From: an uncultured Clostridia bacterium
GTDB lineage: Bacteria; Bacillota; Clostridia; Oscillospirales; Ruminococcaceae
Assembly: GCA_944386285.1 (NCBI GenBank)
Contig: CALXAM010000085.1
Location: 1-44,962, forward strand
Length of the DNA stretch: 44,962 bases
Reading direction: 5' to 3'
The notes beneath the pieces are model-generated. The model saw only the letters and a list, made by a program, of their open reading frames with translations. It did no database searches and was not told where the DNA came from. Below are positions 25,628-35,075 of this stretch, one piece after another (within the stretch, counting starts at the first letter, position 1; each line of letters opens with the position of its first letter). The position numbers and the translations under genes are program-made.

Positions 25628-27601
25628 TTACATCTCCCGAATCTTGTTGATCTTATCGCGCAGATAAGCCGCGTGCTCAAACTCAAGCAGCTTCGCCGCC
25701 GCTTTCATCTCGGCGGTGAGCTTTTTGATGAGCGCTTCCTTTTCGCCTTTCTTTAAGCGGCGCGCCTTGATATCACGCACATCGAGATCTTCTTTTTTGG
25801 AAATTTCAATGACATCGCGCACATCCTTGATGATCGTTTTCGGCACGATGCCGTGTTCTTCATTATATTCCTGCTGAATCGCGCGGCGGCGCTCCGTCTC
25901 GCGGATGGCGCGCTCCATCGAACCGGTAACCGAATCGGCGTACATGATGACACGTCCCGACGCGTTTCGCGCCGCACGGCCGATCGTCTGAATAAGCGAC
26001 GTTTCCGACCGCAAAAATCCCTCTTTGTCGGCGTCCAAGATGCACACGAGCGACACCTCGGGAATATCGAGTCCCTCACGCAAGAGGTTAATGCCGACTA
26101 ATACGTCAAACTGATCCATGCGCAGATCGCGGATGATCTCCATACGTTCGATCGTGTCGATATCGTGGTGCAGATAGCGCACGCGCACGTTCATCGTTTC
26201 GAGGTATGCGGTCAAATCCTCCGCCATCTTTTTCGTAAGCGTCGTCACGAGCACTTTTTCTTTTTTCTCGGTCGTTTCGCGGATTTCAAACAGCAGATCC
26301 TCGATCTGTCCCTCCACCGGCTTGACCGTCACAAGCGGATCAACGAGTCCGGTCGGACGAATGACCTGCTCGACGACCTGACTGCTCTGCTCGCGTTCGT
26401 ACTCGCCGGGCGTTGCGCTGACATAGATCACCTGATTGAGCTTTGTGCAGAACTCGTCAAAGTCAAGCGGACGGTTATCGTATGCGGACGGCAGACGGAA
26501 GCCGTAGTCAATGAGCGTCTTTTTCCGCGCGCGGTCGCCGAAGTACATGCCGCGCACCTGCGGAACGGTCACGTGCGACTCGTCGATCATCAATAAAAAG
26601 TCGTCCGGAAAGTGGTCGAGCAAGGTATACGGCACACTGCCGGGTTTGCGCCGCGCCATAATACGCGAATAGTTCTCAATGTCCTTGCAGGTACCGATCT
26701 CCGCGAGCATTTCCATATCGTATCGGGTGCGCTGTTCGATGCGCTGTGCCTCTAAGAGCATGCCCTTGTCTTTAAAATAGCGCACGCGTTCCTCGAGCTC
26801 CTGCTCAATCTCCTCGAGTGCTTCATTCATCTTGTCGGGCGGCACGATGTAGTGCGACGCCGGATAGATTGCCACGTGCTCCACAACGCTTTTGACCTCA
26901 CCGGTCAAGGGGTTGATCTCACTGATACGGTCGATTTCGTCGCCGAAAAATTCCACGCGGATCGCCGTTTCAAACGCATACGCAGGATAGATCTCGACCA
27001 CATCGCCGCGCACGCGGAACTTGTTGCGGATGAAGTTTACGTCGTTGCGCTCGTACTGAATCGAAACGAGCCGTTTAAGCAGATCGTCGCGTTCTATTTC
27101 CATACCGGGGCGCAGTGAAATCACCATCGTACGGTAGTCGATCGGGCTGCCGAGTGAATAGATGCACGACACACTCGATACGATGATGACGTCGCGCCGT
27201 TCCGCCAGCGAAGACGTTGCCGAGTGGCGCAGCTTGTCGATTTCGTCGTTTATTGCGCTGTCCTTTTCGATATACGTGTCGGTATTCGGGATATACGCCT
27301 CCGGCTGATAGTAGTCGTAGTAGGATACAAAATATTCGACGGCGTTGTTCGGGAAAAACTCCTTAAACTCCGAACAGAGCTGCGCCGCCAGAATTTTATT
27401 ATGTGCAAGCACGAGTGTCGGACGGTTTACATTGGCGATCACATTCGCCATTGTAAAGGTCTTGCCCGAGCCGGTCACGCCCAATAACACCTGTCCCTTG
27501 TCACCGCGCAGAATCCCGTCGGTGAGTTTCTTGATCGCCTGCGGCTGATCGCCGGTGGGCTTATAGGGAGAAACCAATTCAAACGATTTTTCTTTCTGCA
27601 T
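25628..27601 (-). CDS. uvrB: Excinuclease ABC subunit B
   Basis: Helicase-like subunit that verifies damage and recruits UvrC. The 657-residue product has Walker [10 protein letters not shown] (residues 39-47), the beta-hairpin region [12 protein letters not shown] (near 92-103) that inserts between strands, DESHVTVPQ, helicase motifs to QTIGRAARN, and the C-terminal UVR domain (last 35 residues, [22 protein letters not shown]) for UvrC contact. Start ATG 27601 has AAAGGAG 12 bases upstream, a rather long spacing. The promoter carries a LexA box. Confidence 0.97.
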   Translation of the reverse strand: MQKEKSFELVSPYKPTGDQPQAIKKLTDGILRGDKGQVLLGVTGSGKTFTMANVIANVNRPTLVLAHNKILAAQLCSEFKEFFPNNAVEYFVSYYDYYQPEAYIPNTDTYIEKDSAINDEIDKLRHSATSSLAERRDVIIVSSVSCIYSLGSPIDYRTMVISLRPGMEIERDDLLKRLVSIQYERNDVNFIRNKFRVRGDVVEIYPAYAFETAIRVEFFGDEIDRISEINPLTGEVKSVVEHVAIYPASHYIVPPDKMNEALEEIEQELEERVRYFKDKGMLLEAQRIEQRTRYDMEMLAEIGTCKDIENYSRIMARRKPGSVPYTLLDHFPDDFLLMIDESHVTVPQVRGMYFGDRARKKTLIDYGFRLPSAYDNRPLDFDEFCTKLNQVIYVSATPGEYEREQSSQVVEQVIRPTGLVDPLVTVKPVEGQIEDLLFEIRETTEKKEKVLVTTLTKKMAEDLTAYLETMNVRVRYLHHDIDTIERMEIIRDLRMDQFDVLVGINLLREGLDIPEVSLVCILDADKEGFLRSETSLIQTIGRAARNASGRVIMYADSVTGSMERAIRETERRRAIQQEYNEEHGIVPKTIIKDVRDVIEISKKEDLDVRDIKARRLKKGEKEALIKKLTAEMKAAAKLLEFEHAAYLRDKINKIREM

Positions 27602-27693
27602 CCGTCACATGTGCTCCTTTCTTCATTTGCCGTTCTTATCGTGCGCAGAGCGGGTCGATTCATACGCATGGTTTTTCGCTTTATCTCGATAAA

Positions 27694-27705
27694 GAACGCC
27701 TGTTC
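27694..27705 (-). promoter_or_regulatory. LexA (SOS) box of uvrBA
   Basis: GAACGCCTGTTC matches the Firmicutes LexA/DinR core GAAC-N4-GTTC exactly; on the minus strand the centre AGGC fits the RNRY preference. It begins eight bases after the -10 element of the uvrB promoter, where a bound repressor would block transcription. Confidence 0.9.
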
Positions 27706-27712
27706 TTTCCTC

Positions 27713-27741
27713 ATTATACGGGGATTTTTTTATATTGTCAA
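27713..27741 (-). promoter_or_regulatory. Promoter of uvrBA
   Basis: On the minus strand TTGACA (27741-27736), 17-base spacer, TATAAT (27718-27713); both perfect. Strong when LexA is removed. Confidence 0.92.
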
Positions 27742-27844
27742 GCAAAAAGCACAGGGTTCTGTGCTTTTTTGCGAATCGACGAGCCAGTGTTCGCGTCCGC
27801 CCGCACAGGTTGTGCTGTGTAAGAAAAACAGCGGCCAAAGCCGC

Positions 27845-28500
27845 CGCACCACCAAAAAAGGACTGCCGCAGAAGCACCCGCTCCGTTCATCCCCGGTACC
27901 GCCGCACACCGCGTCCTCCGTAAAAGCTGCCGCACCAAAGCCAACGCACCCACCAAAAAAAGACTGCCGCAAAGGCGCCCGCTCCATTCACCCCCGGTAC
28001 CGCCGCACGCCGCATTCTCCGTAAACACCGCCGCACCGAAGCCGACGCCTCCATCAAAAAAGGGCTGCTGTAAAGGCGCCCGTTCCGTTCACCCCGGTAC
28101 CGCGCACACCGCATTCCCCGCAAAAGTCAGCGCACCAAAACCGCCGCACCGAAGCCGACGCTCCCATCAAAAAAGGACTGCCGCAAAGGCACCCGCTCCA
28201 TTCATCCCCGGTACCGCCGCACACCGCATTCCCCGTAAAAGCCGCCGCACGAAGCCGCCGCCTCCACCAGAAAAGAGTGCCGCAGAAGCACCCGCTCCGT
28301 TCGCCCCGGTACCGCCGCACACCGCATTCCCCGTAAAAGCCGCCGCACCAAAACCGGCGCCTCCATCAAAAAAGAACTGCCGCAAAGGCGCCCGCTCCGT
28401 TCATCCCCGGTACCGCCGCACGCCGCATTCTCCGTAAAAGTCAGCGCACCAAAACTGCCGCACCGAAGCCGCCGTCCCTCATCAAAAAAGGACTGCCGCA
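27845..28500. repeat. Tandem repeat array between uvrB promoter and engB (family 3)
   Basis: Seven copies of a motif close to CAAAAAAGGACTGCCGCA, starting at 27853, 27954, 28055, 28168, 28268, 28367 and 28483, so periods of 99-116 bases. Between them are CGCCCGCTCCGTTCA, CCCCGGTACCGCCGCAC and ACCGCATTCCCCGTAAAAG boxes. The last copy of the motif is the left half of the engB terminator; the other six repeat that half without its partner arm. Minus-strand frames are open but shift between units, because about 101 is not a multiple of three, so this is not a repeat protein. No gene is supported in 27742-28552. Confidence 0.9.
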
Positions 28501-28519
28501 AAAACGACAGTCCTTTTCT
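28484..28519 (-). terminator. Terminator of engB
   Basis: AAAAGGACTG (28486-28495) pairs with CAGTCCTTTT (28508-28517). On the minus strand a run of six T follows. It lies about 35 bases after the engB stop codon. Confidence 0.85.
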
Positions 28520-28552
28520 CTTTTCATAACCGTTTCACAGGAACGCTTGCTT

Positions 28553-29152
28553 TTAGGCGTCCGTTTCTTCCGCGGCGGCAATCTCCTCGATGATGGCGTG
28601 CACCTCGTCCACACCCTCACCGGTTTCACCCGAAAACGGGATGATTGTGAGCTGATCGCCGCACGGCAGTTCCTCACGGATGCGTGCAAGCCGCTCTTTC
28701 CGCTTTGTCTGATTGAGCTTGTCGCTCTTTGTCAGCAGCACGATAAACGGCAGCTCATGCGCAATGAGAAACTCCACCATCTGCACGTCGAGCGCAGAGG
28801 CAGGATGGCGCATATCGACAAGCTGCATCACAAGCTGCAAATTTCTGTCCTGCGCAAAATAGCCCTCAATCAGTTCCGACCAACGGTGCTTTTCCGATTT
28901 TGCCACCTTCGCATATCCATACCCGGGCAGATCGACAAAATGGATGTTTTCCACACCGTAAAAATTGATCGTCGCCGTTTTTCCCGGCACAGCGCTCACA
29001 CGCGCCAAATTCTTGCGGGAAAAGATCTTGTTGATCGCCGTGGATTTGCCGACGTTTGAACGCCCTGCGAATGCGATCTCAATCCGGTCGGACGGGGGAA
29101 GCTGCGAAGAAATGCCATAGGCGCACAAAAACTGCGCACGGTGATAGTTCAT
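28553..29152 (-). CDS. engB: Ribosome-biogenesis GTPase EngB (YsxC/YihA)
   Basis: GTPase needed for 50S subunit assembly. The 199-residue product has all GTPase motifs: G1 AGRSNVGKST (near residues 29-38), G3 DLPGYGYAKV (near 74), G4 TKSDKLN (near 140) and G5-like PFSGETGEG (near 171). Length and N-terminal AQFLCAYGISSQLPP are typical. ATG 29152 follows GAGGAGG. It starts 12 bases after lon, the same lon-engB order known from many Firmicutes. Confidence 0.96.
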   Translation of the reverse strand: MNYHRAQFLCAYGISSQLPPSDRIEIAFAGRSNVGKSTAINKIFSRKNLARVSAVPGKTATINFYGVENIHFVDLPGYGYAKVAKSEKHRWSELIEGYFAQDRNLQLVMQLVDMRHPASALDVQMVEFLIAHELPFIVLLTKSDKLNQTKRKERLARIREELPCGDQLTIIPFSGETGEGVDEVHAIIEEIAAAEETDA

Positions 29153-29164
29153 TTGATGTCCTCC

Positions 29165-31582
29165 TCAGATCCGCACGGACGACTGCTCGGCAGCCGGTTC
29201 ACCGCCTGCCCAGATGCCGGACGGATGTTCCTCTTTCTGCGGTTTGATGAGCGCGATATCGAGCACCTCGCGGATCGTTTTGACCGGCATAAACGTAATC
29301 GACTCCTTGACAACCGGATCGACCTCATACAGATCGGGCGCGTTGTCATACGGAATTACGACCACCTTTTTGTTTTCCCGGTATGCCGCCATCGACTTTT
29401 CACGCAGTCCGCCAATCGGCATGACGCGCCCGCGCAGCGAGATCTCGCCGGTCATTGCCACGTCGCCGCGCACCGGCATTCCCGAAAGCGCGGAAACGAG
29501 CGCCGTCACCATCGTGACGCCTGCGGACGGACCGTCTTTCGGCACTGCACCCTCCGGCGCATGGATGTGCAGATCCTTCGTTTTATAGAAGTCCTCCGCA
29601 ATCCCGTATTCGGACGCAATCGTCCGCACATAGCTCACGGCGATTTCCGCCGATTCCTTCATCACGTCGCCCAAACTGCCGGTCAGCTTGATCTTTCCGC
29701 TGCCGTTCATGACCGCGCACTCAATTTCAAGCATCTCGCCGCCGACACTCGTCCACGCAAGACCGCCGACCACGCCGACCTGATCTTCGCAGATCACGTC
29801 CGGACGGCGGAATTTCGCCGGACCGAGGAGTGTTTCCACCATCGGCTTTTTGACGATCACACGCTTTTTCTCTCCTGCCACAATCATCTTTGCGGCTTTG
29901 CGGCAGACTGCGCCGATCTGGCGCTCGAGCGTACGCACGCCCGCTTCTTTCGTATAGCCGTCCACGATCTCATAAAGCGCGTCGTCGCTAATCGAAATCA
30001 TCCGGCCGGTCATTCCGTTTTTCTCGACTTGCTTTTTCACGAGATGGCGTTTTGCAATCTGGAATTTTTCCTCTCTGGTATAGCTCGGCAGTTCGATGAT
30101 CTCCATACGGTCACGCAGCGGACCGGGGATTCCCTGCAAGCTGTTCGCTGTCGTAATAAACAGCGCGCGGCTTAGATCAAACGGAATTTCGACATAGCGG
30201 TCGACAAACGCCACGTTCTGCTCCGGATCGAGCGTTTCAAGCATTGCCGACGCCGGATCGCCGCGGTAGTCATTGCCGAGCTTGTCGATCTCATCGAACA
30301 AAATGAGCGGGTTATACGTTTTCGCCTGACGGAACGCGTTGATGATCCGTCCGGGCATCGAACCCAAATACGTTTTCCGGTGGCCGCGGATCTCGCTTTC
30401 ATCGGTCACGCCGCCCAAGGACACACGTACATAACGGCGTCCGAGCGCCTTTGCAACCGACGCGGCAATCGACGTTTTACCGACGCCCGGCGGGCCGACC
30501 AAACAGATGATCTGTCCTTTTAAGTCGGGCGCCAGCGCACGCACGGCAAGCAGCTCCAAAATGCGCTCCTTGACCTTCTCCAAACCGTAATGATCCGCCT
30601 CAAGCTGTGCGCTCGCCTTTTTGATATCGAGCATATCGGTCGTATACGTATCCCACGGCAGATCAAGGCACACCTCAAGGTACGACTGGATGACGTTTGC
30701 CTCCTGCGACTGCATCGGCAGGCGGTTTAACCGCTCGCATTCCTTTAAAAGCTTTTCGCGCGACTCGTCCGAGATGTTTTTGATGGCACGGATTTTTTCC
30801 TCAAATGCCTCGGCTTCCTCCTGCGGAAGCTCCGCACCCTCGCCAAGCTCCTCCTGAATGACGCGCATCTGCTCTCTTAAGAAGTAATCGCGCTGGTTTT
30901 TATCCATTTTCTCTTTGACTTTCTCAAAGATGTCGTGTTCAATTTCAAGCAGCGTGCACTCGTGATCGAGCACCTCGGCAAGTGCCTCTAAGCTTGCATA
31001 TGCACCCGTCTGCTCAAGCAAAAACTGCTTATCCTCATACGCGCACAGCAAGTTCGGCACAATCGCCGTAAACAGTTCCTCCGGCGTTTCTTTCGCCATG
31101 GCACGCGACACGATATCGCGCGATACGTTCGGGAGCGCCGCGCAGTACTGTCCGAACATCGTTTTCACCAGACGCATCAATCCTTCGATTTCCTCGTCCG
31201 TGTGCTTTTTGCGCGACGTTTTGGGCATCTTGCGGATATCACAGAGCAAAAACGGCTCGCGGCTTAATACGTTTACAAGCTTTGCGCGGTATTTGCCCTC
31301 GATGAGCACGCGGATCGTGCTCTCGTCCGCCTTTAATAACTGCTTAATAACGCAGACGACACCCACGCCGTAGAGATCTTCCTCGGTGGGGTCCTCCGCT
31401 TCAATATTCTCCTGTGTTACAATGAACAGCTCCCGTTGCAAATCCATTGCCGCTTTGATGGCAAGGATCGACTTCGGCCGTTTCACATCAAAATGCATGG
31501 TCACATCCGGAAACGCCACCAGTCCCCGCAGTGCGAGTGTTGGCATTGCCTGGACAGATCTGCTGTTTCTCTCTTGATCCAT
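29165..31582 (-). CDS. lon: ATP-dependent protease La (Lon)
   Basis: Degrades misfolded and regulatory proteins. The 805-residue product has the N-terminal substrate-binding LAN domain (residues 10-200), coiled coil, AAA+ module with Walker A GPPGVGKTS (near 364) and Walker B LILFDEIDKL, and a C-terminal protease domain with the Ser-Lys dyad: Ser in PKDGPSAGVTM (near 688) and Lys in GGLREKSMAA (near 731). Normal LonA length. RBS AAGGAAAGGG before ATG 31582. I saw no CIRCE (HrcA) or CtsR site upstream. Expressed with engB and probably with the GNAT gene 35 bases upstream. Confidence 0.96.
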   Translation of the reverse strand: MDQERNSRSVQAMPTLALRGLVAFPDVTMHFDVKRPKSILAIKAAMDLQRELFIVTQENIEAEDPTEEDLYGVGVVCVIKQLLKADESTIRVLIEGKYRAKLVNVLSREPFLLCDIRKMPKTSRKKHTDEEIEGLMRLVKTMFGQYCAALPNVSRDIVSRAMAKETPEELFTAIVPNLLCAYEDKQFLLEQTGAYASLEALAEVLDHECTLLEIEHDIFEKVKEKMDKNQRDYFLREQMRVIQEELGEGAELPQEEAEAFEEKIRAIKNISDESREKLLKECERLNRLPMQSQEANVIQSYLEVCLDLPWDTYTTDMLDIKKASAQLEADHYGLEKVKERILELLAVRALAPDLKGQIICLVGPPGVGKTSIAASVAKALGRRYVRVSLGGVTDESEIRGHRKTYLGSMPGRIINAFRQAKTYNPLILFDEIDKLGNDYRGDPASAMLETLDPEQNVAFVDRYVEIPFDLSRALFITTANSLQGIPGPLRDRMEIIELPSYTREEKFQIAKRHLVKKQVEKNGMTGRMISISDDALYEIVDGYTKEAGVRTLERQIGAVCRKAAKMIVAGEKKRVIVKKPMVETLLGPAKFRRPDVICEDQVGVVGGLAWTSVGGEMLEIECAVMNGSGKIKLTGSLGDVMKESAEIAVSYVRTIASEYGIAEDFYKTKDLHIHAPEGAVPKDGPSAGVTMVTALVSALSGMPVRGDVAMTGEISLRGRVMPIGGLREKSMAAYRENKKVVVIPYDNAPDLYEVDPVVKESITFMPVKTIREVLDIALIKPQKEEHPSGIWAGGEPAAEQSSVRI

Positions 31583-31617
31583 TCTTGTTCCCTTTCCTTA
31601 TAATCGTTCAATTCCTT

Positions 31618-32073
31618 TTAAAACTGGCTTTCATCCAAACGCCAGACGGTCCACTCGTCCATTGGTTTTGCACCCATGTGACGGTAAAACGCGATGGACG
31701 GCTCGTTCCAGTTTAAACAGCTCCATTCCATGCGTCCGCAGTGTTCCGCCTTTGCGGTGGCAATCAGTGTTTCTAACAGCTTTTTGCCGTATCCGCCCTT
31801 GCGGTGCGCCGGTTTGATATACAAATCTTCAAGATATAATCCCTTTCGTCCCTTGAAGGTGGAATAGTTATAAAAATAAAGCGCAAATCCGACCGGTTCG
31901 CCGTCTGCCTCGAGCATAAACGCAAACACCTGCTTGTTTAGCAGATTGCCATGCAGCATCTCGGCTGTGCCGATCACATCGTCTGTCATTTTTTCATATT
32001 CTGCAAGCTCACAGATCATCGAAAAAATCGCGTCCGCATCGTTTGGCGTCGCTTTCCGAATCTCGTAGTTCAT
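31618..32073 (-). CDS. GNAT-family N-acetyltransferase (diamine acetyltransferase-like)
   Basis: A 151-residue GNAT enzyme with the acetyl-CoA loop RKGGYGKKLL (near residues 91-100), the beta-4 strand LYLEDLYIKPAHR before it, and NEPSIAFYRHMGA near 124-136. The N-terminal ELAEYEKM segment and overall order resemble the SSAT/thialysine acetyltransferase branch, so a polyamine or amino-acid-amine substrate is plausible but unproven. Its GGAGG ribosome site overlaps the stop codon of the small upstream gene, which indicates translational coupling. Confidence 0.85.
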   Translation of the reverse strand: MNYEIRKATPNDADAIFSMICELAEYEKMTDDVIGTAEMLHGNLLNKQVFAFMLEADGEPVGFALYFYNYSTFKGRKGLYLEDLYIKPAHRKGGYGKKLLETLIATAKAEHCGRMEWSCLNWNEPSIAFYRHMGAKPMDEWTVWRLDESQF

Positions 32074-32086
32074 GTAATGATTCCTC

Positions 32087-32194
32087 CTAAATCGATCCGC
32101 CGAAAACGATCATTGTCAAAGCACCTGCAATACTGCCAAGCAGCATCACACCTGCCATAATCGCAGCGACAAGCTGTACTGTACGTCTTTTCAT
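32087..32194 (-). CDS. Small single-span membrane protein, 35 residues
   Basis: ATG at 32194 with AAAGGAAAG five bases upstream; 35 residues: basic start (MKRRTVQ), then one long hydrophobic stretch to the end (ending VFGGSI). The stop TAG is fused to the GGAGG of the GNAT gene. A promoter lies at 32231-32259. Size and topology recall the Firmicutes Prli42/DUF4044 type of mini-proteins, some of which tether stressosomes, but the match is only general. Too short for normal gene calling. Confidence 0.65.
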   Translation of the reverse strand: MKRRTVQLVAAIMAGVMLLGSIAGALTMIVFGGSI

Positions 32195-32230
32195 CGAATC
32201 TTTCCTTTACAACATGTTATTTATCATATC

Positions 32231-32259
32231 ATGATAGCGGATTTCTGTAAATAGTTCAA
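32231..32259 (-). promoter_or_regulatory. Promoter of the small membrane protein-GNAT-lon-engB unit
   Basis: On the minus strand TTGAAC (32259-32254), 17-base spacer, TATCAT (32236-32231), about 37 bases before the ATG at 32194. Confidence 0.65.
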
Positions 32260-32274
32260 GCATATTCTGTGAAC

Positions 32275-32311
32275 AAAAACGGGCGAACCCGATTGCGGTC
32301 CGCCCGTTTCG
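32275..32311 (-). terminator. Terminator of the DUF1846 gene
   Basis: AAACGGGCG (32277-32285) pairs with CGCCCGTTT (32301-32309); the minus strand continues GTTTTTGTTC. Confidence 0.85.
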
Positions 32312-32336
32312 ATAATTGTCTGTTTTTGCCGGCTGC

Positions 32337-33824
32337 TTATTGATAAAAGAGATCTTTTGTCGGGAAATGCGGCTCACACGTTAAGTTGACCTGCAATTTC
32401 TTAAGCGCCGAATCGTCGTCCTGTCCGATCATCCGCGAGCAATGCGCCTCGCATCCCTCAAGGCCGGAAAGTTTTGACATCGCAAACGCAACGATCTCGT
32501 TGGAAGCAGCGCTCACTGCGAGTGCGAGCAGTACCTCTTCCAAGCTCAACACCGTCTGTTTCATATGCAAAACGTTTCCTTTTAAATCAATGATCGGTTC
32601 AATGACATTCGGGGAGATCAGATGAAGCTCCTCCGGCAGACGCGCAAGCACCTTGATGCAGTTTAACACCGCAGCCGCCGCCGATGTCATCAGATTCGAC
32701 TGTTTGCCTGTGACAATGCGTCCGTTATCGAGCATGATCGCCATGACCGGAACGCCGTACTCTTTGCTCTTATCATTTGCCGCCGCGATGACCGGACGGT
32801 CGCTCTTACTGATCGAGAGCTGTTTTAAAATCAGCTCAATGCGGCCTGCTGTTTCCTCGTCGGCAAGACCCTGGCGCACATCGCACAGCGCCTTGTAGCG
32901 GCGGCGCAGGATCTCCTGTTTTGCCGCCTCTGAGACGACCGCGTCGTCACAGATTGCAAAGCCTGCCATGTTGACGCCCATATCGGTCGGAGAGCGGTAG
33001 ATATCATCTCTGCCGGTGATGCGCTCGAGAATCGCACGCACAATCGGGAACACCTCGATATCGCGGTTATAGTTGACCGCTGTTTTGCCGTATGCCTCCA
33101 AATGGAACGGGTAGATCATGTTGACGTCTTTTAAATCAGCGGTTGCCGCTTCATATGCCAAGTTCACCGGATGTTTTAACGGAATATTCCAGATCGGGAA
33201 CGTCTCAAATTTCGCATAGCCTGCATGGACGTCCTGACGGTATTCATGATAAAGCTGGGAAAGGCAGGTTGCCAGTTTGCCGCTGCACGGACCGGGCGCG
33301 GTGACGACAACGAGCGGTTTTGTCGTTTCGATATACGGGTTTGCGCCGAAGCCCTCGTCGCTGACGATGGAATCGACATCGGTCGGATAACCCGGGGTCG
33401 GGCGGTGCAGATAGGTGCGCACGCCGCGCGATTCAAGCTTTTGCTTAAAGCTGTCCGCCGCCGGCTGATCGGTATAGCGGGTGATGACAACGCTGCTTAC
33501 AAGCAAGCCCATGCCGCGCAGATTGTCAATGACGCGCAGCAGATCGAGGTCATACGTAATGCCGAAATCGGCGCGGATCTTCTTTTTCTCAATATCGCCG
33601 GCATTGATGCAGAAGATAATCTCTGCGCTGTCCTTAAACTCCATCAAAAGTTTCACCTTTGCGCTCGGATCAAATCCCGGAAGCACACGTGAAGCGTGGA
33701 AATCGTCAAACAGCTTGCCGCCGAACTCCAAATAGAGCTTGTTGTCAAACTGCTCGACCCGTTTTCTGATGTACTCCGCCTGTTTTTTGACGTACAGCGC
33801 ATTATCAAATCCGATTTTCGACAT
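32337..33824 (-). CDS. DUF1846 (UPF0371) family protein
   Basis: A 495-residue cytoplasmic protein matching DUF1846 over its full length: start MSKIGFDNALYVKKQAEYI, the HRPTPGYPTDVDSIVSDEGFG segment (near residues 140-160), VVTAPGPCSGKLATCLSQLYHE (near 172-193) and KFETFPIWNIPLKHPVNLAYEAATADL. The 'PGPCSGKLA' loop looks like a phosphate-binding turn and suggests nucleotide or phosphorylated-ligand use. Function is not established. Monocistronic with its own promoter and terminator; start ATG 33824 follows AAGGATGGG. Confidence 0.9.
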   Translation of the reverse strand: MSKIGFDNALYVKKQAEYIRKRVEQFDNKLYLEFGGKLFDDFHASRVLPGFDPSAKVKLLMEFKDSAEIIFCINAGDIEKKKIRADFGITYDLDLLRVIDNLRGMGLLVSSVVITRYTDQPAADSFKQKLESRGVRTYLHRPTPGYPTDVDSIVSDEGFGANPYIETTKPLVVVTAPGPCSGKLATCLSQLYHEYRQDVHAGYAKFETFPIWNIPLKHPVNLAYEAATADLKDVNMIYPFHLEAYGKTAVNYNRDIEVFPIVRAILERITGRDDIYRSPTDMGVNMAGFAICDDAVVSEAAKQEILRRRYKALCDVRQGLADEETAGRIELILKQLSISKSDRPVIAAANDKSKEYGVPVMAIMLDNGRIVTGKQSNLMTSAAAAVLNCIKVLARLPEELHLISPNVIEPIIDLKGNVLHMKQTVLSLEEVLLALAVSAASNEIVAFAMSKLSGLEGCEAHCSRMIGQDDDSALKKLQVNLTCEPHFPTKDLFYQ

Positions 33825-33878
33825 ACTTTCCCATCCTTTTTCTCTATCGTTACAATTCGTTTTCTTTCAATACGGATT

Positions 33879-33907
33879 ATTCTATCATTTTTGCGTGTCG
33901 ATTACAA
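33879..33907 (-). promoter_or_regulatory. Promoter of the DUF1846 gene
   Basis: On the minus strand TTGTAA (33907-33902), 17-base spacer ending in TGA (extended -10), TAGAAT (33884-33879). Confidence 0.7.
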
Positions 33908-33950
33908 GCACGTTTCTTCGGCACAATTTTATTTAATTTTCATATTTTTA

Positions 33951-33979
33951 ATGACACCGGCACTTTTTTGCGCTATAAT
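33951..33979 (+). promoter_or_regulatory. Promoter of the zinc-ribbon gene
   Basis: ATGACA (33951-33956), 17-base spacer, TATAAT (33974-33979); divergent from the DUF1846 promoter. About 97 bases of leader precede the ATG. Confidence 0.75.
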
Positions 33980-34076
33980 AAAATTGTGCTGTTTCATGAA
34001 AGCCACGCGTTTTCAACGGCATGCTTTTTTAAAAACCATAAGAACGAACATCCGACTGGCAAAGGAGCTTTTTGAT

Positions 34077-35048
34077 ATGACAAACCAAAACGACCAAACA
34101 AATACCGGCGCATTCTTTACAAACGATGCCGGTCAAAGTACACCCCCTGCGTCAAATGCTTCTTTGGCGTCGGAACAGCCGAATGAAAGCACAATGAATC
34201 CGGTCAATCCGCCGCATGATGGCTGCTGCCCTGCGGCAAATGACCTTTCGCATACACCAAACGCCTTTTGCGAACAAAGCCCCTGTTCAAACGACACCGA
34301 TTCGTCTGCGCAAGCGTCAAAGGCGCCCGCGTCTGCTGATTTCTCTGCGGACGGCACCGATACGTCTCCTGCAAACGCCGCTGGTTCGTATTCCGAACAG
34401 TATCCGGGCAATCCGGCAAACGGCGCAGGTACTTTTACCAACAACCCGCTCGGCGCGCAAAGCGGATTTGCGCAGGATACTGCCTTTTCACAGACGCCAA
34501 ACACGCCTCCTCCGCTTTCAAACACCCGCGTCTGCCCCTACTGCGGCGCACCGGTACGCGAACGGTTCTGCGGCTTATGCGGCTGCGATACAATGGGAGG
34601 AGAAGCCGGCACGATACCGCCGCATACCGTCTATACGCCTGTCGCGCCGCCGCGCCGCCGTGCCCATACGGGACTGATTGTTTCGCTTTCGATTCTCGGC
34701 GTGCTGGCAGTGATTTTGTTTGTGTTAACGATTTCAAAGCTTCAGCTCTCCCCCGCCACCACACTGCCCGAGCAGTCCGAAGAACAGCAGACGCCGTCTT
34801 CCCAGATGACCGAAAACGTCGGCGGCATCAGCGCCGAAGAACTCCAAAAAATCCAAAAAGGAATGTCCTATGCACACGTCAGCGCCATCATCGGTGACGA
34901 CGGCGTTTTGGCAGACAGCGGTACTACTGTGCAGGGAGAAACATATTATACTTATGGCTGGTACGGCGAAAACAACGAAGACGCCGAAGTCTATATCACA
35001 TTTACAAATGATGTCGTCTCCGAAATTACAGTCAACGGAGAACTTTAA
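34077..35048 (+). CDS. Zinc-ribbon, single-pass membrane protein with BamE/DUF3862-like domain
   Basis: A 323-residue protein. Residues 1-150 are low-complexity, rich in N, S, T, A, P and Q. A zinc ribbon follows (CPYCG near 153-157 and CGLCG near 164-168), then a basic stretch (PPRRR), one membrane span (GLIVSLSILGVLAVILFVL, near 198-217) and a C-terminal domain of about 70 residues (EELQKIQKGMSYAHVSAIIG ... YYTYGWYG ... VYITFTNDVVSEI) like SmpA/BamE or DUF3862. The N-terminal half is thus cytoplasmic and the domain outside. ATG 34077 follows AAAGGAG; the frame is open further upstream but crosses the promoter. Function unknown. Confidence 0.8.
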   Translation: MTNQNDQTNTGAFFTNDAGQSTPPASNASLASEQPNESTMNPVNPPHDGCCPAANDLSHTPNAFCEQSPCSNDTDSSAQASKAPASADFSADGTDTSPANAAGSYSEQYPGNPANGAGTFTNNPLGAQSGFAQDTAFSQTPNTPPPLSNTRVCPYCGAPVRERFCGLCGCDTMGGEAGTIPPHTVYTPVAPPRRRAHTGLIVSLSILGVLAVILFVLTISKLQLSPATTLPEQSEEQQTPSSQMTENVGGISAEELQKIQKGMSYAHVSAIIGDDGVLADSGTTVQGETYYTYGWYGENNEDAEVYITFTNDVVSEITVNGEL

Positions 35049-35075
35049 TCTGATACAACAGGGAGCTGCTTTTTG

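Noticed and set aside
27623..28501. Minus-strand open frames rich in G, A, F and R over the family-3 array
   Set aside because: The period of about 101 bases shifts the frame in each unit, there is no ribosome site, and the frames overlap each other.
31583..32260. Heat-shock operators (CIRCE or CtsR) for lon
   Set aside because: Neither motif was seen upstream of lon or upstream of the small membrane protein gene.
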